Assembly (NCBI GenBank): GCA_044222225.1
Contig: JBGANR010000018.1
Location: forward strand, 24,693 to 88,692
DNA from: JBGANR01 sp044222225
GTDB lineage: Bacteria > Actinomycetota > Actinomycetes > Mycobacteriales > Mycobacteriaceae
Direction: 5' to 3'
Length of the DNA stretch: 64,000 bases
The notes under the pieces are model-generated. The model searched no databases, was not told the origin of the DNA, and saw only the letters and a program-made list of their open reading frames with translations. The position numbers and the translations under genes were made by a program. Positions 7,810-15,185 of this stretch are shown here, piece by piece (the stretch's first letter is position 1; each line of letters starts with the position of its first letter).

Positions 7810-8391
7810 TCACGCCGCCTCGGCGAGCCCCGCGTCCCGGAGCCGCTCGAGGGCGCCTCGCAACGCCGCGACGACGGAGCCGTCGGCGGCCGGATCCTCG
7901 TTCTCGATGGCGGACGCCGCCAGCGAGACCTCGACGTCGGCGACGGCCACGCCACCGGCGACCCCGACCGAGCGGCGGGTGTCGTCGTGCGACCACTTGC
8001 CGCCGTAGCGGCCCAGCGCGGCGCCGACGACGGCCACCGGCTTGCCCTGCAGCGAACCGGCCCCGTACGGTCGCGACACCCAGTCGATGGCGTTCTTGAG
8101 CACGGCGGGGATCGTGCCGTTGTATTCCGGGGTGACGATGAGCACCGCGTCGGCGGCACCGACGCGCGCCCGTAGCTCGGCGGCGGCCGGCGGCAGCGGC
8201 GCGACGTCGATGTCCGGGTTGTAGAACGGGACGTCCGCAAGCCCGTCGACGAGCGCGGCCGTCACACCCGTCGGCACGTTCTCCACGGCGGTCTCGGCGA
8301 TCCGGCGATTGAGCGATCCGGCGCGCAGGCTCCCGACGAGGACGGCGACCGTCGTCTCCCCGGCCCGGTCGGTGACGGTGGTATCGGACAT
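7810..8391 (-). CDS. NADPH-dependent FMN reductase family protein
   Basis: This 193-residue flavodoxin-fold protein has the FMN-binding GSLRAGSLNRRIAE loop near the N terminus and the family signature TPEYNGTIPAVLKNAIDWVSRP, with VVGAALGRYGG later. Members reduce FMN, quinones, azo dyes or chromate with NAD(P)H. It is divergent from a TetR gene with a 20-bp palindrome between them, the usual layout of a self-contained, ligand-inducible reductase. The substrate is unknown. Confidence 0.88.
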   Translation of the reverse strand: MSDTTVTDRAGETTVAVLVGSLRAGSLNRRIAETAVENVPTGVTAALVDGLADVPFYNPDIDVAPLPPAAAELRARVGAADAVLIVTPEYNGTIPAVLKNAIDWVSRPYGAGSLQGKPVAVVGAALGRYGGKWSHDDTRRSVGVAGGVAVADVEVSLAASAIENEDPAADGSVVAALRGALERLRDAGLAEAA

Positions 8392-8431
8392 GATGGTGAA
8401 CCTTCCGTTGAGTGGAACTCTCGCCGGCTAT

Positions 8432-8451
8432 AACCGGACCGTGGTCCGATT
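8432..8451. promoter_or_regulatory. TetR-type operator
   Basis: The arms AACCGGACC (8432-8440) and GGTCCGATT (8443-8451) flank GT and match at 8 of 9 positions. The site is centred between the divergent reductase (start 8391) and TetR (start 8488) genes, so one repressor dimer could control both. Confidence 0.65.
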
Positions 8452-8487
8452 GTATTCCCGGGTCGTTCGCCCCGATAGGGTTGCACC

Positions 8488-9114
8488 GTGGCTGAGCAGA
8501 AGCCGCCTCTCGGCGGCACCCGTCTCATCGGCGACGGCCCCGGTGAGACCGAGCGTGCGGACGCCGCCCGCAATCGGGCCCTTCTGCTCGATGCCGCGAC
8601 CGAACTTCTCGACACCCGGCCCGCGAACGAGATCACGATGGAGGACGTCGCCCGGGCCGCCGGCGTCGGCAAGGGCACCGTCTTCCGCCGGTTCGGCAGC
8701 CGCACCGGACTCATGCAGGCACTGCTCGATCACCACGAGAAACGGCTGCAGCGCGACGTCATCTCCGGACCCCCACCGCTCGGCCCCGGGGCCGCACCGC
8801 TGGACCGGCTCGCGGCGTTCGGCCGCGCCCGGCTCGACATGGTCCGCGCCCATCCCGATCTCGCCGCCGCCGCCGAGGACACCCCCGAGCGGTACACGCA
8901 CCCCACCCGCGCCTTCTATGTCATGCACGTCGCGATGCTGCTGCGCACCGCGGGCTTCACCGGCCCCTTGGACGTCCTCGTGCACGCCGTGCTCGCCCCG
9001 CTCGGGGCGGCGGCCGTCCAACACCTCACCGTCGCCCGCGGCCTGTCGATCGACGACGTCGCCGACGAGTACGAGGCGTTCGTCCGTGCCCTGACGCCGC
9101 GTCCCGGAGCCTGA
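8488..9114 (+). CDS. TetR/AcrR family transcriptional regulator
   Basis: The 208-residue protein has a TetR helix-turn-helix at about residues 25-72 (RNRALLLDAATELLD, ITMEDVARAAGVGKGTVFRRFGSRTGLM) and a divergent C-terminal ligand domain. The GTG start at 8488 gives the shortest complete form. It most likely represses the divergent FMN reductase and itself through the palindrome at 8432-8451. The inducer is unknown. Confidence 0.88.
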   Translation: MAEQKPPLGGTRLIGDGPGETERADAARNRALLLDAATELLDTRPANEITMEDVARAAGVGKGTVFRRFGSRTGLMQALLDHHEKRLQRDVISGPPPLGPGAAPLDRLAAFGRARLDMVRAHPDLAAAAEDTPERYTHPTRAFYVMHVAMLLRTAGFTGPLDVLVHAVLAPLGAAAVQHLTVARGLSIDDVADEYEAFVRALTPRPGA

Positions 9115-9134
9115 CCGAGCAGACGCCGAGACGA

Positions 9135-9170
9135 CGACGGTCCCCCTCGCCGTGCCGAGGAGGACCGTCG
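9135..9170. terminator. Bidirectional hairpin between convergent genes
   Basis: Arms CGACGGTCCCCCTCG and CGAGGAGGACCGTCG pair with one mismatch around a 6-nt loop. They sit between the stops of the TetR gene and the convergent phosphatase gene. Confidence 0.7.
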
Positions 9171-9180
9171 CGGGTCAGAA

Positions 9181-9966
9181 CTACTTCGAGAAGGAGAGAT
9201 CGTTGACGGTCTCGACCTTCCACTGCCCCTTGTCGTAGACCAGCAGGTTGACGGCGCCGTTCTCGATCGGCTTGTTCACCTTCTGGCCGAGCCGCTCGAG
9301 CACCACCGTGATCGTCAGACCGCTGCTGACGACCAGCACCGACCCGCCGCCCTTACCGGCCTGCGCCTCGGCGGCCTCCTTGAGGGCCTTGAGCGCCCGG
9401 TCCGCCACCGTCGCGCTGTCCTCGGCCGGCACCTCGGGTTTCGGGTTCGTGGCCTTGATCGCGTCGACGAAATCGGACAGCTTGCGACCCGACGTGAGGA
9501 TCTCCTCCACCGACGCCAGGCCCATCTTCTTGGCCGCGGCGGTCTGCATGACCTTGTTCTCCTCGCCCTCCCAGGCCCCGAAGGACACCTCGCGCAGGTC
9601 GGGGTTGCGGGTCACCGTCAGGTCGGACTTCGCACCCTTGAGCATCAACGTCGCCGTCGAGAAGTGCCGCACCATGTCCGCCGAGTACGCGGCGTCGAAC
9701 GTGACGTTCGCCTTGGCGAAGCCCTCGCCGATCTTCGTCGCGACCTCCTCGCCCTTGGGCATGAGCGGCGAATCGGCCCAGCCCTGGACGCGGTCGGTCT
9801 CGTTGAGCATCGTGCGGCCGTGCCGGGTGAAGTACACCTTCACCACCCCGTCGCCGCTCGCGGTCGTACTCGACCCCTTGCCCTGGTCGTCCGAGCCGCA
9901 GGCCGCCATCGTCAACCCGAGAACAAGGGAGACGAGTAAGGCCGTCCACCTCCGCGATACCACCAT
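9181..9966 (-). CDS. Secreted histidine-phosphatase-family lipoprotein
   Basis: The 261-residue product starts with a basic, hydrophobic signal ending in the lipobox LTMAAC, so it should be lipid-anchored outside the membrane. The mature part is a histidine acid phosphatase/phosphoglycerate-mutase fold: FTRHGRT carries the phospho-accepting histidine, LREVSFGAWEG is the second conserved block, and VVSSGLTI replaces the usual SHG block. The conserved second histidine is therefore changed to Ser-Gly, and activity may be altered. The ATG at 9966 was chosen over the ATG 75 bp upstream because it immediately precedes the signal peptide and follows GCGAGG. Confidence 0.82.
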   Translation of the reverse strand: MVVSRRWTALLVSLVLGLTMAACGSDDQGKGSSTTASGDGVVKVYFTRHGRTMLNETDRVQGWADSPLMPKGEEVATKIGEGFAKANVTFDAAYSADMVRHFSTATLMLKGAKSDLTVTRNPDLREVSFGAWEGEENKVMQTAAAKKMGLASVEEILTSGRKLSDFVDAIKATNPKPEVPAEDSATVADRALKALKEAAEAQAGKGGGSVLVVSSGLTITVVLERLGQKVNKPIENGAVNLLVYDKGQWKVETVNDLSFSK

Positions 9967-10034
9967 GTCGCACACCTCGCTGTGTTCGAACCATCGGAGG
10001 ACCCCCGACGGGCCATCTGTAAGGTGGCGACAAG

Positions 10035-10048
10035 CTAACACGTGTTAG
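10035..10048. promoter_or_regulatory. Perfect 14-bp palindrome between divergent genes
   Basis: CTAACACGTGTTAG lies about 70 bp upstream of the phosphatase lipoprotein gene and about 80 bp upstream of nadE. It is likely an operator for an unidentified dimeric regulator. On the minus strand it extends to GCGACTAAC, a word also found upstream of the amidase gene near 13097-13105. Confidence 0.5.
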
Positions 10049-10129
10049 TCGCTGTACCGGCAAGTTCGGAACAGTCCCATGACCTGCCTCGACGCGCGGC
10101 GCGAACGGTCCGGCGTTAGGCTCGGCGCC

Positions 10130-10951
10130 ATGTCGCTGCGAGCCGAGATCATCGCCGAACTGAACGTCGAGCCCGAGGTCGACCCCGCGGGAGAGATCAC
10201 GCGGCGCGTCGACTTCCTCAAGGACTATCTGCGGGCGACGGGCACACGCGGGTACGTCCTCGGCATCAGCGGCGGCCAGGACTCGACGCTCGCCGGCGTG
10301 CTCTGCCGACGTGCGGCCGCGGAGTTGCGGGCCGAGGGCGTCGACGCGGCGTTCGTGGCCGTCCGGCTGCCCTACAAGGTGCAGGCCGACGAGGCCGACG
10401 CCCAGCTGGCCCTCGACTTCATCGAGCCCGACCGCACCATCGTCGTCGACGTCGCCCCCGGCGCCGACGGCACGGCCGCCGCGACCGCCGACGGGCTCGG
10501 CGAGCCGCTGCGCGACTTCGTCCGCGGCAACATCAAGGCCCGCCAGCGGATGGTCGTCCAGTACGCCATCGCCGGGCAGGAGCGCATGCTCGTCGTCGGC
10601 ACCGATCACGCCGCCGAGGCGGTGACAGGCTTCTTCACCAAGTTCGGCGACGGCGGCGTCGACCTCACCCCGCTCACCGGTCTCACCAAGCGCCAGGGCG
10701 CCGCGCTGCTGCGCCACCTCGGCGCGCCGGCGAGCGTCACGGCCAAGGTGCCGACCGCCGATCTCGAGGACGACCGGCCGGGGCTCCCCGACGAGACCGC
10801 GCTCGGCGTCACCTACGCGCAGATCGACGACTATCTGGAGGGGCGCGACGTCGACGCCGAGGCCGCCGCCACGATCGAGGGCTGGTTCCTGCGCACCCGG
10901 CACAAGCGGACGGTGCCCGTCACACCGTTCGACGCCTGGTGGCGCGCCTGA
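10130..10951 (+). CDS. nadE: NAD(+) synthase, ammonia-dependent type
   Basis: The 273-residue protein forms NAD from nicotinic acid adenine dinucleotide. The ATP-pyrophosphatase P-loop SGGQDS is at 47-52. LPYKVQADEADAQLAL, GTDHAAEAVTGFFTKFGDGG and LTGLTKRQ are diagnostic NadE blocks, and KVPTADLEDDRPGLPDE forms the deamido-NAD loop. There is no N-terminal nitrilase (glutaminase) domain, unlike the large glutamine-dependent NadE of Mycobacterium tuberculosis, so it should use free ammonia. The ATG at 10130 matches the usual family N terminus. An upstream in-frame ATG at 10079 gives only a low-complexity extension. Confidence 0.95.
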   Translation: MSLRAEIIAELNVEPEVDPAGEITRRVDFLKDYLRATGTRGYVLGISGGQDSTLAGVLCRRAAAELRAEGVDAAFVAVRLPYKVQADEADAQLALDFIEPDRTIVVDVAPGADGTAAATADGLGEPLRDFVRGNIKARQRMVVQYAIAGQERMLVVGTDHAAEAVTGFFTKFGDGGVDLTPLTGLTKRQGAALLRHLGAPASVTAKVPTADLEDDRPGLPDETALGVTYAQIDDYLEGRDVDAEAAATIEGWFLRTRHKRTVPVTPFDAWWRA

Positions 10952-10988
10952 ACCGCGCCCGGCCTGAACCGCGCCCGGCCGAGGCGCG

Positions 10989-11906
10989 TCAGCCCCGCCG
11001 GCTGCGGCGTGCGAGCGCGTCGAACCTGTCGTTGGCCAGGCGCATCGCGACGAGATAGGGATAAGGGAACGTCCGCGCCCAGAAGTAGCCGAAGCGGACG
11101 TCCGGCGAGGTGTAGACGAGGTAACGGCCGCGGGTGACGCCGCGCAGGATCGCCTCGGCGGCCTTCTCCGGCGACACCGCGATCCGGTGGAACGATGCGA
11201 TCTGCTTCTCCAGCACCGGGTCTCCGCGGTCGACGCCGGCGATCTCCAGGGTGCCGACCAGCGGCGTCGCCACCCCGCCGGGGCACACGAGCGACACCCC
11301 GATCCGGTGCCGGCGCAGATCGAAACGCAGCACCTCCGAGACGCCGCGCAGGCCGAACTTCGTCGCGCTGTACGCGGCGTGCCAGGGCAGCCCGAGCAGA
11401 CCGGCGGCCGACGACACGTTGACCAGATGCCCCCCGGTCACCGTCCGGCCGGCGGCCTTCTCGGCGATCGAGCGGCGCACCATCGGCGGGACGAAGGTCT
11501 CGATGATGTGGATCGGACCCATGAGGTTGACCTCGACGATCCGCCGCCACTGCTCGTGCGAGAGGTTCTCGACGGTCCCCCACGTCGCGATCCCCGCGAC
11601 GTTCATCACCACGTCGAGCACGCCGATCTCGGCGGCCACCTGCTCGCCGAACGCCGTCACCCACGCGTGGTCGGCGACGTCCCCCGCCTCGGCGAGGAGC
11701 ACCGTCCCACCGGCGTCCCGGATCTCGTCCGTGACGCCGGTGAGCGCATCCGCTGAGATGTCGGTGAGCACGAGCCGCGCCCCCGCCTGCGCCGCCGCGA
11801 GCGCCGTCGCCCGCCCGATGCCGCTCGCCGCACCGGTGACGAGCGTCGCCCGGCCGGCGAGCTCACGGACGGCGTTGCGCTGATAGAAGGCCTGCAGCAC
11901 GGACAT
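10989..11906 (-). CDS. Short-chain dehydrogenase/reductase
   Basis: This 305-residue classical-type SDR has the nucleotide-binding TGAASGIG motif, NVAG in the fourth strand, a catalytic Ser in NVSSAAG and the YSATK Tyr-Lys pair, then CPGGVATPL. A C-terminal extension (YFWARTFPYPYLVAMRLAN) is typical of actinobacterial SDRs acting on lipid or steroid-like substrates. It converges with nadE and precedes nothing on its own strand. The substrate is unknown. Confidence 0.88.
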   Translation of the reverse strand: MSVLQAFYQRNAVRELAGRATLVTGAASGIGRATALAAAQAGARLVLTDISADALTGVTDEIRDAGGTVLLAEAGDVADHAWVTAFGEQVAAEIGVLDVVMNVAGIATWGTVENLSHEQWRRIVEVNLMGPIHIIETFVPPMVRRSIAEKAAGRTVTGGHLVNVSSAAGLLGLPWHAAYSATKFGLRGVSEVLRFDLRRHRIGVSLVCPGGVATPLVGTLEIAGVDRGDPVLEKQIASFHRIAVSPEKAAEAILRGVTRGRYLVYTSPDVRFGYFWARTFPYPYLVAMRLANDRFDALARRSRRG

Positions 11907-11937
11907 CGGAGCTCCTCGGGTCGAGAAGGCGGAAGGG

Positions 11938-13029
11938 TCAGACCGGCAGCTTGCCCCCGGCCAGCGCGTAGACCGCGGACAGGACGGCCTTGAGCAGGCC
12001 GGCTCCCGCGTCCGGACCGAGCGCTTCCAGCAGCTTCTTGAAGCCGTTGACGTCCGAGGTCTTGCCGAGCGACTCCGTCAGACGCACGAACGGCGAGACA
12101 CCCGAGAGGTCGATGCCGCCCGGATCCTCGGTCGTCTGCTGCGGCCGCTCGGTGCCCGGCGGCAGGGCCGGGGTGCCGGGGGTCGTGGCCGGCGTCTGCG
12201 GCTGCGTCGCACCGGGCGCCGCCGGCACACCGGGCGTCGTCGCGCGCGCCAGGAAGGCCGACGCACCGGCGATGAGCCCGGCCGCGGCCTTGACCTGGCC
12301 TTCGCGGCCGGACAGCAGCTCGGCGTCGGCGGGGTTGGAGAGGTTGCCGAGCTCGGTGAACACGTTGGGCACCCGCGTCAGGTTCGCGGCCGCGATGTCC
12401 TTACGGGTGAGGACGCCGTCGCGCGCGTCGCCGAGGTAGTTCGCCACCGGCAGGCCGGCCTTCTTGAGCGCGTCGCGGACGTCCTCGGTGGCCTGCTTGC
12501 CCGCGCCGCCCTGGACCGTCGTCACCGTCGCGTCCGGCACCGGCAGCGCCGGGACGATGAGATGGAAGCCGCGGCGGGTGTCGTCACGGCCCGTCGTCGT
12601 CGAATCGGCGTGCAGGTTGATCGCGAGGTCGGCCTTGGCCGCGTTCGCCGCGTTGATCCGGTCGCTGATGCAGCCGCCCCAGCCGGTGTCGTCGCCGCGC
12701 GAGAGGATCACCTTGGCGCCGAGCTGCTCGAGCCCGGACTTGACGATCTGACCGATCTCCCAGACGATCTTGTGCTCCGGCACGCCGTTGACGCCGGTCG
12801 CACCCGTCGTCTGGCAGTCCTTGACACCGCCGTTGCCGTCCGGCACCGGCTTGCTCAGCTGCTCCGGCGTGGCCGAGCCCTGATGCCCCGGATCAAGGAA
12901 GACGGTCTTTCCCGCCAGCGCGACGGCCGGCTGCGGCTCAGCCGTCGCCTGCGCCGGTGCGAGCAGTGCGCCGATGACGGCGACTCCCGTCCCCGCGGCC
13001 ACAGCCATGATTCGGCGGGTGGGCTTCAT
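11938..13029 (-). CDS. Secreted N-acetylmuramoyl-L-alanine amidase (Rv3717-like)
   Basis: The 363-residue precursor has a signal peptide ending near AQATA/EP (residue 30), so it acts in the periplasm or wall. The Amidase_3 zinc fold is shown by FLDPGHQG (zinc histidine H49), EHKIVWEIG, NLHADS and the catalytic-glutamate block VFTELGN. It cleaves the lactyl-amide bond of peptidoglycan. Residues about 265-320 form a Pro/Thr-rich linker, followed by a short helical C-terminal tail absent from the core family. No wall-binding repeat is visible. The start at 13029 gives a proper signal peptide; a longer frame begins at 13107. Confidence 0.9.
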   Translation of the reverse strand: MKPTRRIMAVAAGTGVAVIGALLAPAQATAEPQPAVALAGKTVFLDPGHQGSATPEQLSKPVPDGNGGVKDCQTTGATGVNGVPEHKIVWEIGQIVKSGLEQLGAKVILSRGDDTGWGGCISDRINAANAAKADLAINLHADSTTTGRDDTRRGFHLIVPALPVPDATVTTVQGGAGKQATEDVRDALKKAGLPVANYLGDARDGVLTRKDIAAANLTRVPNVFTELGNLSNPADAELLSGREGQVKAAAGLIAGASAFLARATTPGVPAAPGATQPQTPATTPGTPALPPGTERPQQTTEDPGGIDLSGVSPFVRLTESLGKTSDVNGFKKLLEALGPDAGAGLLKAVLSAVYALAGGKLPV

Positions 13030-13069
13030 AGACAACGCCTCCAGTTCACCACTAGTCACATAAGTCACT

Positions 13070-13104
13070 CGACTAACAGTGAACCACAAGTTGAGGGTTA
13101 GTCG
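13070..13104. promoter_or_regulatory. Inverted repeat in divergent amidase/lipoprotein region
   Basis: Arms CGACTAAC (13070-13077) and GTTAGTCG (13097-13104) are separated by 19 nt. They lie 40-75 bp upstream of the amidase start and about 130 bp before the lipoprotein start. The word GTTAGTCGC recurs at 10043-10051. The remainder of this 205-bp gap shows no further feature. Confidence 0.4.
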
Positions 13105-13234
13105 CACGGCACCTGCGGGTCCCCCACCCGCCGGCGGGCCCCGGCTATATTCACCGGATGCGAGTCAGAACCTCATTCGCACGTGCCGAGCTCCGGCCGC
13201 GAGGCCACAGGCCGGGCGGCCGGAGGTCGGCACC

Positions 13235-13882
13235 GTGAACGACTCACGCATCGGCCGGGCGTCCGCGGGAACTCGAGGATCCGTCCGCCTCCTCGGCGCC
13301 GTCGCCGCGACCGCGACCGTCCTGACGCTGGCCGGATGCATGGCGGAGAAGGGGCCGCCGTCGACGAAGCTGCCGCCGCAGGACACGTTGAGCACCGAGA
13401 CCTCCCGCCCGCCCGTCTCCACCACGTCGTCCTCGGGCGTCGCCGGCGAGGTCGGCCTCGGCGCCGCCCTCGACGCCGCCGGCCGCGTCGATCTGCCCGC
13501 GCCCGCCGCGTTCGTCACCCCCGACGACTCGACGACGTGCAGCATCACCGCCACCACACTCACGTGCACCGTCACAGGCGCGCTCTTTCCTGCGCCGCCC
13601 AAGCCCGACGACAGTCCGACCGACTGTGCATGGGACCAGGCCGTGACGACTCTCGGCGCCTCGGGACCACGACAGGGCGCCTGCCGGGCCGACGTACCGG
13701 CCGCGCCGAACCCGAAGAAGTTCCGCAACGGCGAGGCGCTCGGCTCCGGGCCCTTCCGGTGCATCGTCGACGCGACCGGCCTCTACTGCCTCGACGAGCG
13801 CAGCTCGCGCGGCTTCGCGGTCAGCCCGTCGTCTTGGCGCGACATGACGGCGACGACTCCCGTCAAGCTCGTCTCACGCTGA
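13235..13882 (+). CDS. Putative lipoprotein of unknown function
   Basis: From the GTG at 13235 the 215-residue product has a signal with lipobox LTLAGC, so it is probably lipid-anchored. The mature region has a Ser/Thr/Pro-rich linker and then a roughly 130-residue domain with several cysteines (TTCSITATTLTCTVTG, DCAWD, ACRAD, FRCIVDATGLYCLDE) that may form disulfides. I do not recognise the family; it is reminiscent of small secreted actinobacterial Cys-rich domains. The start is chosen as the closest one that leaves a normal signal length. Confidence 0.75.
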   Translation: MNDSRIGRASAGTRGSVRLLGAVAATATVLTLAGCMAEKGPPSTKLPPQDTLSTETSRPPVSTTSSSGVAGEVGLGAALDAAGRVDLPAPAAFVTPDDSTTCSITATTLTCTVTGALFPAPPKPDDSPTDCAWDQAVTTLGASGPRQGACRADVPAAPNPKKFRNGEALGSGPFRCIVDATGLYCLDERSSRGFAVSPSSWRDMTATTPVKLVSR

Positions 13883-13928
13883 GCCCGCCCCGCCGTACCC
13901 GGCCCGGGCGGACTCAGCGCGGATCGGA

Positions 13929-14363
13929 TCAGCCGGCGAAGGCGCCGACGAAGTTGCGCAACGACTGATCGATGTCGCCCTTGAGCGCCAGCGCGACCCC
14001 CGAGCCGATCGGCCCGAAGAGCGCCCGTCCACCGAGGTCGACGACGAAACGCACCCGGGATCCGTCACCGTCCGGGGCGACCGAGAGCGAGACGTCCAGT
14101 TTGACGCCGCCCTTGCCCCTGCCCGTCAATCTGACCGACTGCGGCGGCCGGTATTCCGAGAGCACCCAGTCGACCCGATTGCGGAAACCCTTGGCGCGGA
14201 CCACCGACGTGACCCGAACGCCTTCGACGAGTTCCGCCGGCACCTCACTGCGCCAACCGTCGTGAATGGTGAGCCACTCGTCGAACCGCGACAGGTCGCT
14301 CAGGTACCCCCAGGTCGTCTCGGCCGGCAGCGGCACCGGGAGCGAGACGTCGACCTTCGCCAC
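13929..14363 (-). CDS. SRPBCC-family protein, Rv0910-like toxin
   Basis: The 144-residue protein starts AKVDVSLPVPLPAETTWGYLSDLSRFDEWLTIHDGW, an opening typical of the Rv0910 branch of the START/SRPBCC (polyketide-cyclase-like) fold, and ends with a long amphipathic helix. In Mycobacterium tuberculosis Rv0910 is reported as the toxin partner of Rv0909. Here too it lies 6 bp downstream of an Rv0909-like gene, with similar lengths. How it would act is not evident from sequence, and lipid binding rather than toxicity remains possible. Confidence 0.8.
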   Translation of the reverse strand: MAKVDVSLPVPLPAETTWGYLSDLSRFDEWLTIHDGWRSEVPAELVEGVRVTSVVRAKGFRNRVDWVLSEYRPPQSVRLTGRGKGGVKLDVSLSVAPDGDGSRVRFVVDLGGRALFGPIGSGVALALKGDIDQSLRNFVGAFAG

Positions 14364-14369
14364 CCGCGT

Positions 14370-14543
14370 CTACCGCGGGCCGTCGCCACCGGCGAACTTG
14401 CGCGCCGCGTCGGTGGCCTTGGAGACCTGCGACGAGTACTTGCCGCCGGTCTTGTCGTTCACCGTCTTCGCGACCTTGTCGATCGCACCCTGGTTGTTGC
14501 GGAGCGCGTCCTTGGCCTTACCCGCCAAACTCTTGAAGTCCAT
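14370..14543 (-). CDS. Rv0909/MT0933-like antitoxin
   Basis: The 57-residue protein MDFKSLAGKAKDALRNN... contains VAKTVNDKTGGKYSSQVSKA, matching the MT0933-like antitoxin family (short, Lys/Ala-rich, helical, usually 55-80 residues). The ATG at 14543 follows GAGGAGGAT. It is divergent from lsr2 and immediately upstream of the SRPBCC partner, so the two form one transcription unit. It lies inside a much longer spurious frame that continues antisense to lsr2. Confidence 0.82.
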   Translation of the reverse strand: MDFKSLAGKAKDALRNNQGAIDKVAKTVNDKTGGKYSSQVSKATDAARKFAGGDGPR

Positions 14544-14675
14544 CTCGATCCTCCTCCTCGCGCGCATGACACGCTCACTGATCGGGACCCGTAACCGGCC
14601 CCTCGACCAGAGTAGTCGCCGGATGACGGGAGCTCGCTGTGGCCACGAATTACCCATCGGGGCATGGTTTGTGTC

Positions 14676-14681
14676 TACAAT
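14676..14681 (+). promoter_or_regulatory. -10-like element of lsr2
   Basis: TACAAT lies 37 bp before the lsr2 start, in a comparatively AT-rich stretch. No convincing -35 box is seen. Confidence 0.4.
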
Positions 14682-14717
14682 CGGCCGCAGCACGAATATC
14701 CAATGAAGGGAAAGCTC

Positions 14718-15056
14718 ATGACCAAGCGGGTCATCGTCGAACTGATCGACGATCTCGATTCCAGCAAGACGGCCGACGAGACCGTCTCGTTCGCGATCGA
14801 CGGCGTCGAATACGAGATCGACCTGTCGACCGATAACGCCGATAGCCTGCGGGGTGCGCTGGCGGATTACATCAACGCCGGCCGACGGACCACGCCGGGT
14901 CGTCGTAAGGCGTCGTCCGCTCCGGCCTCGACGCCGACGCGTTCGTCGGAGCAGACCCAGGCCATGCGCGACTGGGGCAATGCGAACGGATTCAAGGTCT
15001 CTTCTCGCGGCCGGATCCCGGGCGAGGTCGTCGCGGCCTTCAACGCGGCGCACTGA
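14718..15056 (+). CDS. lsr2: Lsr2 nucleoid-associated protein
   Basis: The 112-residue protein has the Lsr2 N-terminal oligomerisation domain (KRVIVELIDDLDSSKTADETVSFAIDGVEYEIDLS), a Ser/Thr/Pro-rich linker and a C-terminal DNA-binding domain (MRDWGNANGFKVSSRGRIPGEVVAAF). The RGR there is the AT-hook-like minor-groove clamp. Lsr2 is the actinobacterial H-NS counterpart, silencing AT-rich and horizontally acquired DNA. GAAGG precedes the ATG. It would be expected to bind the lower-GC region at 59.9-62.9 kb. Confidence 0.97.
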   Translation: MTKRVIVELIDDLDSSKTADETVSFAIDGVEYEIDLSTDNADSLRGALADYINAGRRTTPGRRKASSAPASTPTRSSEQTQAMRDWGNANGFKVSSRGRIPGEVVAAFNAAH

Positions 15057-15089
15057 CGCGCGGGGTTATTTCACCACGCCGCTGGACAT

Positions 15090-15126
15090 GATGCGGCCCC
15101 GTGGTTCGATACCACGGGGCCGCATC
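15090..15126 (+). terminator. Intrinsic terminator of lsr2
   Basis: A perfect 15-bp stem (GATGCGGCCCCGTGG and its complement), 7-nt loop, then GTTTTCT. It lies between convergent lsr2 and htpG and can serve both directions. Confidence 0.88.
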
Positions 15127-15185
15127 GTTTTCTCATCGAACTCTCATCGAATCCCCCGGAAACCCACTCGGTTCCGGAGAACCAC

